Assembly: GCA_013396525.1 (NCBI GenBank)
Contig: VWYX01001337.1
Coordinates: forward strand, 65,322 to 129,321
Reading direction: 5' to 3'
DNA length: 64,000 bases
Origin: Chaetorhynchus papuensis
Taxonomy: Eukaryota; Chordata; Aves; Passeriformes; Rhipiduridae
The translations under genes and the position numbers were made by a program. Below the pieces are notes generated by a model. That model was not told the origin of the DNA. It worked only from the letters and a program-made list of their open reading frames with translations, and made no database searches. Below, one piece after another: positions 34,448 to 47,776 of this stretch; positions within the stretch are counted from its first letter, which is position 1; each line of letters begins with the position of its first letter.

Positions 34448-37400
34448 AACATATTTTTAAACTCTATTCAAGCTGAAAAGATGTATCAGTAAGCTATTTA
34501 GACCGAAATGCAAACTGTTAATATAATTCAGTAGACATATACAGATGGGTTTTTACATACTTGAAGATACTGGAATAAATGTTACGTATCTTTACCATGA
34601 CACTAGAATGTAATTTCTCACGTTATGAAAAGACAGAACTGGGAAAAATACTTGCTTTCATCTTCTGTTTCACATCCTATTACAGAATATGTTTCACCCA
34701 AAGATGAGCTGGAAAGATTCCAGAAGAAAGTATAGATCTTAATTTAATTTTGGCAGGTTTGCCTAAAGGTAAAAATTATTACTGAAGCTGTAGCTTGCTC
34801 CTTTTCCTTTTAAACTAAGAAGAGCTTCCTTCAATTAATACGCTTTGAAAGTAAAAAATGCATTGTGGAAGATACTGCATTCTCTTTCCTACCTTGAATT
34901 TTAGTAAACAAAGGGGCCAGATAAGGGATTCCAAGTAAAGAATTTTATGTGTTAGCTAATCTGCATATGGAGAGGTCTTTGAAGCTTAACTGTGTATAAA
35001 AATTGTGAAGACTAAGCAGAATAAGATACTCTGGGTCCAAATAAATCCAAATCTCTGTGTCTGAGTACTAAATGTGCTAGGGGGTGCTTGGGTGAGAGCT
35101 TTTCTGTGTTAGGCGCACAATCAAGAGGATTTATTCAAGTGATGCAACCCTTCCCTTGCCAAAATTCTTCCAGCAAACTAAGGTTTGCAATATTTTGTAC
35201 TATATTCAGTGTTATATGAGTTTACAGGAAAAACAAAGGAGGTGGATTGACAACTTGTTCCTGCCCTTCCCTTTTCAAAGAACTGCAATGTTTTCCACCT
35301 TCACTGTTGGGTCTTTCAAAGCTTCATTGCACTCATCAGGCTGCGTGAGGTATCTGGTAGCTGCAGTGGAAAAATAATATAGTGCTCTGGCTCCAAACTG
35401 TCTCCCAGATAATTCAGAGCCAAACTGCAGCACCTCATGGAGATTTAAAAATTACCCTCCTAACCACAGTGCCTTGTACCCTAAAAACGTCAACCATAAT
35501 CAAGATAAAAGATAACTGAAGCAGCACAAGGAAGATTTCTGTGTAATGTATCTTATAAATTAAGAAAAAGCTTTTGGACTTCTGTTATTCATCAAGAAAG
35601 AAATGTCTTTGGGTTACCTCACATCCCATGTTAGAAACATATTTGAAGTTATTGTGAAATACCTGTGTAACAATTTTCACTGTTTTGGTTTTATGGCATC
35701 AAAGCAGTGCTTTCTATCAAATGATCAATCCCGTCAGCTAATTAGACAATGAGAAACTTTAGTAAAGAAAAATAGTAAATGTATGTGCAGACATCACTTT
35801 CACATTACTTTATGCCAGCTTTGCACAGCACTCCTAGACAAATTTAAAATGAAGATGGAAGGGACCAAGCTCAGTTTTGTGCCTCTGCGTACAGGAGACA
35901 AAGAGCAGAGCCCACATTTCTGGTGTCTTCTCTTTTGGGGTCCATATTTGAGCAAGACATCACCCCAGAATTTCTTGCAATATATGTGTCCTAAAATCCA
36001 GCACTGAACTCAGCTACTGGCATGGAAAATCAGGCTGTGCTAAGTCAGGAAGAGCCCTGTGTTGAATACCACATCTGTTTTCATCATAACACATTCAATA
36101 CACAGGAAAGAGAAGATATTCTGAAAGAAGTAAGAAGAATGGAAACATCCGTACATAGATTGAAGAAACAGAAATTGCCAACTCTTCAGAAAAAACAAGG
36201 AAGACATAAGTTCTACAAGATGATGGACAGGACACAGAAAAAAGGAAAAATGTATTTTCACCCTTTTATTTCTCCAAAACAACAGGCAAACCAATGAAAC
36301 CTAGAATATTTTTCCTAATGAAATCAGGATTAACATATGGAACTTCTTGCCACTGGATCTAGCAGACCTCTCTTTCTGCAGGATGTTTTAACAGATGCTG
36401 AAAAGATTAAACACTTGACAAAAATAACTGGAAAATCTGAGGGGATTAAGATAAAGTTTGGGGTTTTTCAAATGCATTCACTTAATCCCAGGATAATAAA
36501 AATCAGTGGAGATTGTGCTGTTGGCTTTATGTGGCTCAGGAGGTCACCTGAAAATTTCAGATATAACCCTTTAGCCTCAGGTATCAGCACACCACTGACT
36601 CCTGTGCCCTGGGAAGAAATCCCTGCCTGTTTGCAACTGGTGTCAGAATTTATTACTTCAAACCATTTGACATCCTTTCACGACACAACTAAAATTGGAG
36701 AAAAAGATATGAGAATGATTGGACCACAAGCCTGAGACAGGAAGAAAAGTCAGAGCTTAAGTATCTAGTAAGATAAATTTATACAGTAAGGTAAATATTT
36801 GATCTAACAAAAAATGAAACTTAATTCACTTCAAAGATACAAGAGCCTTAACGACACTGATTGATTCAAGGATTTATTTAAAATGCTTTTGCAACTGCTT
36901 AAGGGCTTCTAAAATAATACCCTCTACCAAACTGACCCAGAGTGGTATTCAGTAATTATGCTGCATAAATGAAAATATTGGTACTTTTAAATGGATTAAT
37001 TTATGGATCTTTTCAGGAATATAATGAAAATAATCTCCTTAAGGCTTAAAAAGTCACGGTGACCAAATATTTTGAGTAGGTGAATACTACACCTCCTTTT
37101 ATAGTTGTTCAACCCACCTTCCTTCCAGACAAAGAGGTGTGTGAAATTCCTATTTCTCCATAGACCAAAAGAAAATAAATTCACGTGCACTAATCTGCAT
37201 TATTACTGCTGCTATTTATTTTCCAGCTGTAGGGTGCCCTTCTAAGTTTATGTTCTCTTTACCCCACAATTTCTGACGTATAACCTGTCAACTGACTGAG
37301 CTGCATCACTCAAGTTTAGCATAAAGTTAATGCCTGGATGCTCATTACTTTAAATTATTAGCACATTGAGAAGTGTAAATGTTTCCTACACATTAAAATG

Positions 37401-37547
37401 CACATTTCCACCCTGCAAGGTGAGCCCACAGGATTTATCTGTGAGAGAATAGATAACATGGAAAGGTTGGCCCTTTGACATGGAGAGTTTGCTCAACAAG
37501 AATTGGCCTTCATGAACAGACAGGCACAAAGCCTTGCCTTGACACTC
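34448..37547 (-). other. DPP6: DPP6 17-kb intron segment between CR1 and ERV LTR
   Basis: This is unique-looking AT-rich sequence. Two neighbouring plus-strand open frames (36022-36297, 91 codons, Lys-rich; and 36337-36735, 132 codons) have no known relatives that I recognise, no promoter or splice signals I can point to, and run against the host gene. I treat them as chance. Confidence 0.6.
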
Positions 37548-38126
37548 TGTGCTGGACTTGGCTGGGGTAGAGTTAATTTTCTTCCCAGTGCCTGGTACAG
37601 GGCTGTGTTTTGGATTTGTGCTGAGCACAGGGTTGATAATACAGAGATATTTTTGTTACTGCAGGGCAGGGCTTACACAGAGCCAAGGATTTTTCTGCTT
37701 TTCGTGCCGCCATGCAGGCAAGGAGGCTGGGGGTGCCTGGGAAGTTGGGAGGAGCCAGGACAGACGACCTAAAGTGACCCAAGGGATATTCCAGACCACG
37801 TGGCATGGTGATCAGGATGTAAAATGGGGGGAAGAAGGAGGAAGAGAGGAACATTTGGAGTGGTGGTGTTTGTCTTCCCAAGTCACGGATATGAGTGATG
37901 GGGCTCTGCTCTCCTGGAGATGCTGAACACCTGCCCAGCCATGGGAAGCAGTGAATTAATTCCCTGTTTTGCTTTGCTTGTGTGCACAGCTTTTGCTCTC
38001 CCTGTTAAACTGTCTTTATCTCCACCCACGAATGCTGAGGCTTTTACTCTTCTGGTTCTCTCCCTGATCCCACCGGGGTGAGCAGCTGTGTGAGGCTTGG
38101 CTGCTGGCTGGGGTTAAACCACAAAA
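37548..38126 (-). mobile_element. Solo LTR of an avian ERVL-type retrovirus (about 579 bp)
   Basis: The plus strand begins TGTGCTGGACTTGGCTGGGG and TAGAGTTAATTTTCTTCCCA, and ends GGCTGGGGTTAAACCAC plus AAAA. Reversed, the end becomes a start close to TGT.GTGGTTTAACCCCAGCC, a very common avian LTR opening, so the LTR points along the minus strand. No internal retroviral sequence lies on either side. The flanking 5-mers (CACTC and CCCTG) do not match well, so the target duplication has decayed or the borders are a few bases off. The class call is from memory of bird LTRs. Confidence 0.75.
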
Positions 38127-41039
38127 CCCTGTTTTAAATTCAAAATCAGTTCAAGCTTCCTTTGAGGCTTAAAAAGACTGGGCACAAAATGGAAGACACA
38201 GTGAGTGGGTAAATAGAGCTACAAATAAACACACTATTCTCATCCAACATGATGTACTTAATTGTTTCTTGTTTTTAATGTTAAACTTCTCTTTTATTTT
38301 TTTTCTGCTATTTTGTTGGAAAACCAGTTTACCTGAGAGTATATTCTGAATAATTAACAAAAAACCAGAATAATCTTAAAACTTTCTGCATCTCTCAGAA
38401 ATGCTTGTATTTATTTTGCAGAACCAGTTAAAAAAGAAAAAAAAAAAATCTGTGAGAAGTGACAGACCTGCCACTGGTCAAAGCTGAGCCCATCAGGGAC
38501 ACTGCTAATGCATCTGTGAAAATGTATTTATAAAAGGGTAAAAATGCTGGTTTTGTATGTGAGTGAGAAAATGTGAGAGAAACAGCCCTGCAGACACCAT
38601 GGGCAGTGGAGGAGGAGGGGGAGGAAGGGGGGGTGTGCTTGATTTTGTTTTGTTTCTCACTGTCACAATTCTGTTACAATTAATTGCAAATTATCAAATT
38701 GATTTCCCCAATGTGAGTCTGTTTTGCCCCGATGGCAACTGGTGAGTGACCCCTCTGTCCTTAACTCCACCCATGAGATTTTCACAGAATTTTCTCTCCC
38801 ACGCCCATTGGGGAGAGGGAGTGGTAGAGCAACCCACCGCAATAATCCCAAAAGGGGATTTAAAGTCCCTTTAATCAAGGACTCTTTTTTTAAACTTTTC
38901 GGCATAAGATACTTCCTTAAAATAGTCTGACTCCTGTTCATTTTCTTTTGGGTTTCAACAACAGGAATGTTTTGTGCTGAACTCTATTTTAACTATCTAC
39001 ATATTTATATGGTGTTATTCATCACATTGATCAGAAAGCCTCTGGAAAATACACAGATTTATCTTACCAATATGTTCAGGAAGTGGAAAAGCATTATGTC
39101 TTTATTTATATGCTAAGTAGCTGGCTGAGGTCTGTAACAGAGCCACAGCTTGTAAATGGGGTTTGGAAATGTCAGATTGTGGACACAAATGGATTTGATC
39201 GTGATCAAACCCTTCCTGGTACGCACACACAGAGAGACCTCTCCCTTCTCTCCCCATTTCCAGTGCTCTTTAATTCCATCCAAATGTTTTGGAGATATCC
39301 CTTCTTAAGCTGGTTTTGTTTTCATGCTGCCAGATGAAACCTGGAAGCTGAGGACTGTGAAAATGAAGAGCTGCAGCGAGAGAGATTCCCTGCTGTTTGT
39401 TCGAGTTAAAACTTGTCTGTACCACACACAATTAGCATGGGCCTGTCCTCACCCGTGTAGCACCTTGAAGCAGATACAATAATTGTGTTTTCATTTCGTG
39501 ACATCAAGGAAGTGTGACGAGCATTGTACCGGAAAGGTCTTGGCATTTTGCAGTTATTGCTCTTACATCAACTTCAGCAGAAAAATGTGTGATCAATTCA
39601 AAATCAGCTCTAAAGCTTGTTGCTGATTGATTATGCATTATTTAATGAATCCTCTGCCAATTTCTTCTTTTGAGCCTCATAAAATGCAAACTTTGATGTT
39701 CAAATAGCTGTCATTAATGTATTCTGTCATTAGTGTTTTTCCTAATGCATATGATGTGATTACACCAGCTCTTATCAGTTCTTCAAAAAGGGTAATAAAA
39801 CCATAAACTGCTCCTCACCAGTGAGCTTACATAATAAGATCTAGTATTTTAATTAGACTTTTCTTGTTGCCATTTAAATGCAGTTTGATTGCACTGATAA
39901 AAAAACACAAGACAAAAAACTTCAAAATATTTTCATTCTCTCCATCAATTGGTTCATGTTCATAATTTAGGAAAGAGACAGCAATTATGATGGAGTGAGA
40001 TAAAGAATTTTTAAATCAACTTTTTTTCTTCAGAAAATGAAAACGTCATTATTAAGACCAGTGATGAAACAATCAAACTCTTCCACAAAATCAGCACATG
40101 GCAGAGAATCACATCTTAATAAATAATTGACAGAAAAGGCCACAGTTTCAGTTTTTCATACCAGGGTTTATCTTTGTTTTAATTCAAAGTAAGAAGCTAA
40201 CTCCTTAAGACACCAGGGATTTAGAAGACGTAGCACTTTCTGAATGTGGCCACAAAGAGATAAAGCTTAGTTTAATTCAAATTTACCTTGCTCAGACATA
40301 GGCCAAGGTAATGTTTACATCAAAGCGAGGACTACACCTGTTTGAAATAATTCTGCAGGGAAGCTTGCGGGACAGAGAGCTTAAAAAATCCCAGGGGACT
40401 ACTGCAGCCAGAGAATACAGCAGAGCAGATTGATGCATGTAAGAATCACGCTGATCCGTGAACACGTCAAAACCAATATTCATGACTTCTCACTGGGTTG
40501 GAAGACTTGAACACATCTGATTCCAGTGGTGTAAGAGCTTATCTGCATGGAAATTTGTGCAATGAAAAAAAATGCAACTGTTTGTGCAAGGGAAACCTCC
40601 AGAGTCACTGCAAAAGTCAAACAAAAAATCTGCTGCCTTCGGTGGCGTTGATTGCATGTTTGGGAAAGGAAGTGTAGAAGAGCCACCACTAGTAAATCAT
40701 GCAAATCTCCTGATTTTAACCACATAGCTTGGACACTGCCAATATATCTAGTAAAATAACCGTTAAGAACTTAATTTTGCTTTCATCACATGCGATCAAC
40801 AAAGCGACTAAAATGTCAGAGAGAATGGAAAAGCATTCCTTTGTGTCTTCAAATAAAGAAACATTTCCTGTATCTGTGAACAGTGCCCACAGCTCTAGAA
40901 CAGTGTCTTAAGGGCTCCCAAGAGAGGATGTGGCTCTCCAAGCCTGGAGGTGACTTCTCTCTGGGGCTGGGGGAGGTGACTACCTTGTAGGGCGTGGGTA
41001 TGGGTGGATGAAGGAAAGGAGCAGTGGGAGCATCTGTTA
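38127..41039 (-). other. DPP6: DPP6 17-kb intron segment, no gene seen
   Basis: This is AT-rich. It holds a GGA/GGGG-rich short stretch at 38605-38635, an A run near 38440, and a 7-bp dyad TTTGATC-GT-GATCAAA at about 39193. The part from 39590 to 39800 is free of repeats and rich in ATGCAT, TAATG and TTTGATG words, and could be a conserved noncoding element. Confidence 0.6.
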
Positions 41040-41440
41040 CCAACTGGCTGGTCAAGAAGGAGATGAGCCCTTCTTCATATAAATGAAAGAAGCCTCCCAT
41101 TCAAACACCCTGATCCTTATGGGGGACCTTAACCCTTAACTCCTGGAGGGTCAACAACATGAGCACAACAACCCAGGAGGTCTGTGGAGGGCAATTGTCC
41201 TGACACAGGTGATGAAGGAGCTGATGAAGGGAGATGCTCTGCTGGACTTCACACTTTCAAACCAGGAGAAGTTGCAGGGTGAGGTGAAATCTGGGAGCAG
41301 CTGATGCTGCACACACCATGAGGTGATGAAGTTCAGGACTGCAAGAGGAAATATGGCAGAAAAAGTATTAAGCCCTGGAATTCAGAGAGAATTTGGCCTG
41401 TTCAGAAACTTGCTTGGAGGTATCCCACTTGGATTCTCTC
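41040..41440 (+). mobile_element. CR1 LINE ORF2 internal fragment, sense, decayed
   Basis: From about CAAACACCCTGATCC and TATGGGGGACCTTAACC the sequence follows the avian CR1 ORF2 region between endonuclease and reverse transcriptase. One frame from 41210 reads KELMKGDALLDFTLSNQEK and then LQGEVKSGSS before a stop, close to the usual CR1 ALLDLVLTNKE..VG.VK pattern. It continues to CACCATGAGGTGATGAAGTT. The copy has several frame breaks and no 3' tail. Related sequence may begin as early as 40915. It is the only piece in the window from the upstream half of CR1. Confidence 0.75.
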
Positions 41441-43555
41441 TTAGGGAATCAGTAGAGTTTTTAAGATCTTGTAGTAAGTTTAAATGCCTTTAGACAATCC
41501 AAAATTGTCAAAATTAATACTTGAGATAAAGTCCCACATAATAGACTATAGAAGCAATGAGAGATTTCTGTGATATGGAGACACATTCCCAAAATTTTTC
41601 CTTTTAAACTGGGAACAGAAGAGATTTTCCCTCTTGATTCTCCCAGCTTAAGTCCTTTCGTGCATTACTATTCTTCTGAGTTTTCTACAAGCTTTTTTAC
41701 ATTTTGACATTGCATTGTTACAAATGCTGTGCATTTCCATTTGTATTCCATGAGCAGGTTAGACCACAACATGCACGGATTCTATTCACACCTAGAATCT
41801 GCCAAAGTACAGCCAAATAAACAATTATCACAAATCTGGAGACTTAAAAATATATGTTTGAAGAAAAACGTGCTGTCCTATTTTCTGTTCTTCAGGGAAG
41901 CAAAGAGGGTTTGTTTCACCTCAAAAAAGAGAAAGAACCATGTCTGCTTGGATTTCATTGCCCTGTATTCTAATGGGGTTATTTTAATTTATAACTGCCT
42001 TGTTATATAAAAGAATGTAATAGTAAATGTACCGTTTAGTATGGAACTCTGATTCTGCTTTTAAGTTCTGCTTGATGGATTATCTTGTATTCTATAACCT
42101 AATATCTCTGATGGTTATGTAGGGCACAACTATAAATTAGATTATTTAATGTGAGATGATACAGTGTTCCATTTAAAGTACTTTATTGTGTTATAGAAAG
42201 AATACCTGACTAAGAAGAGCACAGAGATTATTTGTGTCAGCATAAAGAAGCTGGAAAAGGGAATTCTGGGTTCCTCCAGGGGCACATCTGACCTTGGACA
42301 GTGAGCTGGTCACTGCAATATTCCTCTTTAATTAGAAGCTTGGTTGTAGAAACACTCAACACCTATTCCAGCAGGTGAGGAGGAGACCTAACAGAATTTT
42401 TCATGAATTTCCTCCTCTCTCTGGTAAATGGCAGTTTCTGGAGAAGGAGCACCACAAGCCAAGGTGGAACACTGCGCTGTCCCTTGGGTGGTGCTGCTCA
42501 GTCCTGCTTGTGGCATCCCAGTGTCTGTCACTTCACCACAGCCTCAGCAACGACTGCTGCTGGCTAAAGAAAAAGGAAACTATTTCCATGGCAGTTTTCA
42601 AGAATAACACTTTACTTAAGCACATATTTCAATGGACATCACCCACCAGCCACTGATTGCCAGCCAGGAACCCTTATGCAGAGACAAGAAGACACTTTTG
42701 GCAGTTAGATCTCTGAAATGAAAACTGCCCTCAACAAAAAAGTGTTGTTCCATACCCATAAATCTCCACTGAAATCCAAGAAATTTCTGTAATAGGAGGG
42801 AACTGACCCGATGTTGGAGTGTTTTACTGCTGGGAATATTGTACAGCAGCAGGTGAGGAAATGCAGTAACATATAAGGGAAGATAATTCAGTACTTTCCT
42901 TGTAGAGGAACAAGATGGTGAGTTCCTCTAAGCTAGTAAATCCATGGATATATGCATTTCTTGTGAGTACAAATTCAGTTTCCTTAATGCAGACTGCAAC
43001 ATTTAATGCATCAGCTCTGTAAGTCCGTTTAAAGGTAGGAATCCATTGCTGTAACTTCACCAGAAAACAAAGTCACATATAAGAAATCACAGAGGAAGCC
43101 TGTGGGAGTGTCTCACCCCCAGGAGAAATGCCTGCATCATCCTATGTCTCATATTTGGGTGTAAGGGCAGTTACTTTCTGATTTATTGGTGAAACTTCTG
43201 TGGCAAATAATCAATTTCATTTTGTCCTCTGAAATCTTTCACGCCCACGGAAAGAGCAACGTCTCATTTTAAATAAAATCACCTACATCTTCTTTCAGTA
43301 ACATTTGTGGCAGCACCTTCAATTATCTTAAATATCTTGCTCTTTTGCCACTGATGAAGATGCAGTACCAAGGATGCTGGGAGGGGAAGGGATGTGACCA
43401 TTTCTCAGTGAAGAATGTAACACTGACTGTGCCAAAGCCTTCCTTTGGGGAGCGAGGACCCCACACCAAGCCCAAGCGTAACAAAGGAATGACAAGGATG
43501 TGCAAAGTTAAAAATAGGACACTGCTGCCACTGTAACCAAAGAGAGAGCATCAAA

Positions 43556-43604
43556 GGAAAAAAACCCAAAAAACCAAGAAACAAAACAAAACCTAAACAC
43601 AACA
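43556..43604. repeat. A/C-rich low-complexity block
   Basis: AAACCC, AAAACC and ACAAAA words without a fixed period; U/G-rich in the minus-strand transcript, like 14898-14993 and 63806-63957. Confidence 0.7.
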
Positions 43605-44274
43605 CTTTTCCCATGGAATTATTTGAATAAAGAGAGGGGAGAGGGGAAAGAAGCAACATGTCTAGGTGCTCCGTGTAGGTGTAACATATCTTACTGACAT
43701 TTCCCTAAAAAATTTCGTATTCTGACGCTGGAGAAGGGGATGAGGAGATAGCACATTATTATGCTGAAATTCTTGCATTTCCAGAATGCAGGGACCATGT
43801 TAAAATCTGCCTGAATATCCCTCACTATGCTTAAATAGGGCTTACATAGACTTTGGGGATGGGGGTAGAGAGGGAGACAGGGCAGAAGTTTTTTTTCTTG
43901 CAACTAGCAAGATAAGCAAGCCAGAATTATTACATACAGCAGACCACAGCTAAATATTGATTCAGATGTCATTGCAAAAAGAAAAGGTGAGGGAACAGCA
44001 GCTTGAAAATAATGATGCAAAAATCTATGAAAGAATGGTAGAGACAAATAGACCTACAGCAATTATACACAGAGCAGTTCAAAAGCCCAGCTGGAATAGG
44101 AACAACAGCAGATGATTCAGTGCCTCCCGTGAAAATGGTCCTCTTCCCTTGATATCTGTGCAGCCCTTCTGCCTGGAACTAAGCTGGCATGACAGGCACA
44201 AATTCAGGCAAGGAAGAAACTTCTAATTAGAGGAGTCACTTCAGTTTAGTTCCAGGTGTCATCACTTAACCAGC

Positions 44275-44352
44275 TTTTTTTTTTTTTTTTGCATCTAGCT
44301 ATCCTGGTTAGCAAAACATTGTACTACAGCATTTAAAAAAAAAAAAAAAAAA
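44275..44352. repeat. Poly-T (16) and poly-A (18) tracts 44 bp apart
   Basis: T16 at 44275-44290 and A18 at 44335-44352 can pair as a long A:T stem around a 44-nt loop in a single strand. Confidence 0.8.
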
Positions 44353-47300
44353 GATAAGGGAGATGGATAGGTTCCGGTCATGTGCAGCAGGATCTATCAT
44401 TCAAATGTTTTATATATTAAAAAAACCCTAGTGTTTCTCTTAATCATATTGCACTTTTTAAAACAGCAATATTTATGACAATAAGTTGTTTACCAGCATC
44501 AGCATTCACTGAAGGCCCCTGCAAACCCCTAACAGGGTAGAGGCTGAAAGAATCACTCCTCCTTTTTTTTTCTCCTGGCATTTGCATTTCCCTGAAATAG
44601 AGATTTCTCATTGCATCTTCTGCACCTGCTGTGAAACTTAACTTCTGTTACCTTAGAACCAATTATAAACTTGATTGCAGTACAATCTACAAGATTAAGA
44701 GATAGTTACTGCTCCAGAAAGAGTTGACACTGAAAAAGGCTATGAATGCAGGAAAAATGTGTTTTGACCCTTCTGTGGGGCTGCAGTAAGTACAAGGGCA
44801 TACAAAACTTCCAGCAATCCCAATCCTCTTTCTGTATGTTTTAGGTACTTAAAAAAACCTGTGTAAACAGTAAAAGACTGACTGGTCAGAAGAACCTTAA
44901 AAAAAATGTTTCTATTTGTAGGAGAATAAATACTATGATCTATGAGAGATATTTTTTAGAATTATAACTGCTGCCTCTAAAGTTGTGCAAAACTGCTTCC
45001 CCCAGCATCTGAAGTGTCCCCATTACCATTAATATCTTTCAGGATGGTTACAGATTCTGATTTTGAAAAAAAAAAAAAAAATAGCAGCACAGCAGAAGTG
45101 CTTCTGCTTTTGAAATTGGAGTTTAACAGCTCCTGTGAACTGTATTTAGTGCTGTCAGTGCAGACAAATATTCACTGCATTTTATTAGAGCCGGCCTTCT
45201 GCTTCCTCCTTCCTTTTGGCAGTAGGGGCCATGGATATTCCCAGCTTGTGCTTTAACGCAAACACTTTGAACCTGGATGTGCTCGTTTTGGGATAACTTA
45301 AATAAAGTTTAAGCTGAAGCTTTGGGTTTATTGGATTCCTCAAGCACCTCAGCTACAGGCAGTAGCTGCAGGCACCTCAGCTACTGGACAGTCTCTTCCT
45401 CCTGAAGCACTCCCTGACTTCGGCTGTGCTGCCAAGCAAAACAGCAAAGGAAATCTCTTCACACTGCACTTGCTTTTCTTGATAAATAGACAGGTCCAGG
45501 CTTGTCAGCCACACAAGTTTTATGCAGCTGAGTTCAGGGTCAGAGGCACTGTTAACCTTTCCTTAGATGCTGTTGGGGCAAATGTATCACGGGAACATGA
45601 TGTGAGCTCTAGGGATGTGGGCAGAGCCTTGGAACATGAGATGGAACACGATGAAACTGGTGAAATATTCCAATAAGATCAATTAACAGAAGGTTTTTAT
45701 TTTTTTTGGTGGCAAAATCAGAAGTGGGTAGCTGTTGAGTCATAGATGGCATGATCAGAATAAGAGAAGAAATCCAAGGAGTGAAGATTCTTGTTCAGAT
45801 AAGCACACCCAGGACAGGACAAAGGTACAGAATAACACTTTTCTGCAGCCCTGTCATGCCACCCACAGCCTCATATTGCTGGAAAGTATCACACAAACTG
45901 AGGATGGTACAGTCTGTTCACTAAAAAACCACCAAGCACCATGCTGAAGGCCAGTGGGCTGATGAAACTGGATACTGAGTGTGACTTTGGGATGTCAGGT
46001 GCACCATGGAAAGGATGGATTTTTCCCATAGGCATTTTTCATAGTCATTTACACCCACAAATAGTGAATACATCACACAGCTATTCCAAGCTAACAGTGT
46101 TTTTTACTCATTCTATAAAAGCATCAATGATGACTCATTGTAGGACAAATGAGAGGAATGAGCCCCTTATTGACAGCCGGATTTAGGGAATGTGCTCCCT
46201 CTCGCATTGGAATTAGTGGCTCTCTTTCTAATGACTCTGCAGCTCACACTGCTGAGGGCCCCATTCTTCCAACAGCTTTGTGAGACTTTATTTGTCAAGA
46301 CTTTGGCTGAGATCAGAGAAAAGCTGAAGCATTTTTCTGAGATGCCAGAAGTGAGAGCTTTTTTGCATTCTGATCTTCTGACAGATTTTCTCAGATCCGA
46401 TATCTGCCGTTATTTAAACAGCTCAGCTGGCATGTGTGGCATTCTGCAGGCTAGTAAGAAGTCAAGAACCATGCTCTGAGGACTTAATCATCCAAAAATT
46501 GGCATATAATTTAATGAGAAAGGACAAAATAAAGCACAATAAATAGAAAATTGCTCCTGGGAATATTCCACTATATTTTTAATCGCAGAGAATGACGATC
46601 ATTCAGGCTCCTTCTATTTCAGATTTGTTTCTTTTTTGAATGATTAGACATGCAAGAGAGAAAGAGGTCAGGCACAGCAACCCAAAGTTCCCCTAGGAAG
46701 GATGAAATAGAAGCTACAAAGAGAACAAAATTTTTGGAACCAAGCCTTCTTACTCTCCTGCCCTGCCTCTCCTTTGTGTCTCCAAAAAGGAACAAACCAG
46801 GAGACTTGAAGGGGAAAGCTTTTCTATTTCCTGAAAATTGGGGTATATTCAAGGTGATGCAAAACCCACTTGCCCTTAGCTCCCACCTTTCCTGGGAGAT
46901 GCAGCATGAAATTGGATGGAGCCTGTGCCCAGAGGGCTGCTGCTGTGTGCAGCACCAGGGCTGACACACTCGGGTTCCTAATTGCTGCTGTAGGACGCCC
47001 CTCAAACCCACTCAGGAACCTCATGGAACCGAGGGAGCTGACATGTGCTTCCCAGTTACTCCTTTCCCTCCCACTCAGCACATTTTCCCTCCTTCTCCTG
47101 CAACACAGCTCAGTGTACATTTAGTAAACACATTCCCACCATCAAATTTTAATAGACTTTAATTTTTCTCTGTCTTTGCATCTCCACATAAGGTGACACA
47201 AATTTCGCTGGCAATTATATTCTGAGTAACCCAATTAGTTCTGAAATACAGAACACTGAACATGGTGTATTTCTAGATCTCATTTATAATGCTTGTAGTT

Positions 47301-47735
47301 TGGTTTTTTTTTCTCTAAAAAAGCTTCTCTTTTTTTCTCTGGCAAGTCTCTGCTGATTATTAGATATAGAAAGATTACACTGATACATGTAAAAGCATGT
47401 TTATTTTATAAACTACAGCTATGATTTTCTTTCAAGGCAAATGACTGGCAAAGAAAAGGGCAAAAAGGCACATATGTTAGAAGCATGAAAAAATAATGCT
47501 TAAACTACTAGTGAGTTGCTCCTCACCTACCCTGATTCCAAATGCAAGAACAGGGAATAGAGCTCAATTAGAGGTCAAGAGGGCAAATAATTTTACATAT
47601 TTGGAAGTGAAAAATAAGAAAAACAAAAAAAGAGAAAAAAGAAAAAATAAGAATGCAGAACAAATTTGCTGTAGAAAGATATTTCCAAGATTCATATGGA
47701 ATTCAACAAACACAGGGATTTTTAAAGGTACCTAA

Positions 47736-47776
<41 letters not shown>
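47736..47776. repeat. Compound microsatellite (TA)n(CA)n(TA)n
   Basis: A central run of about twelve CA units is bracketed on both sides by ATATATAT runs. It is likely length-variable. Confidence 0.92.

Noticed and set aside
36022..36735. Two successive plus-strand frames (91 and 132 codons), possible intronic gene
   Set aside because: Lys-rich or featureless, no known relatives, no splice or promoter evidence, antisense to DPP6.
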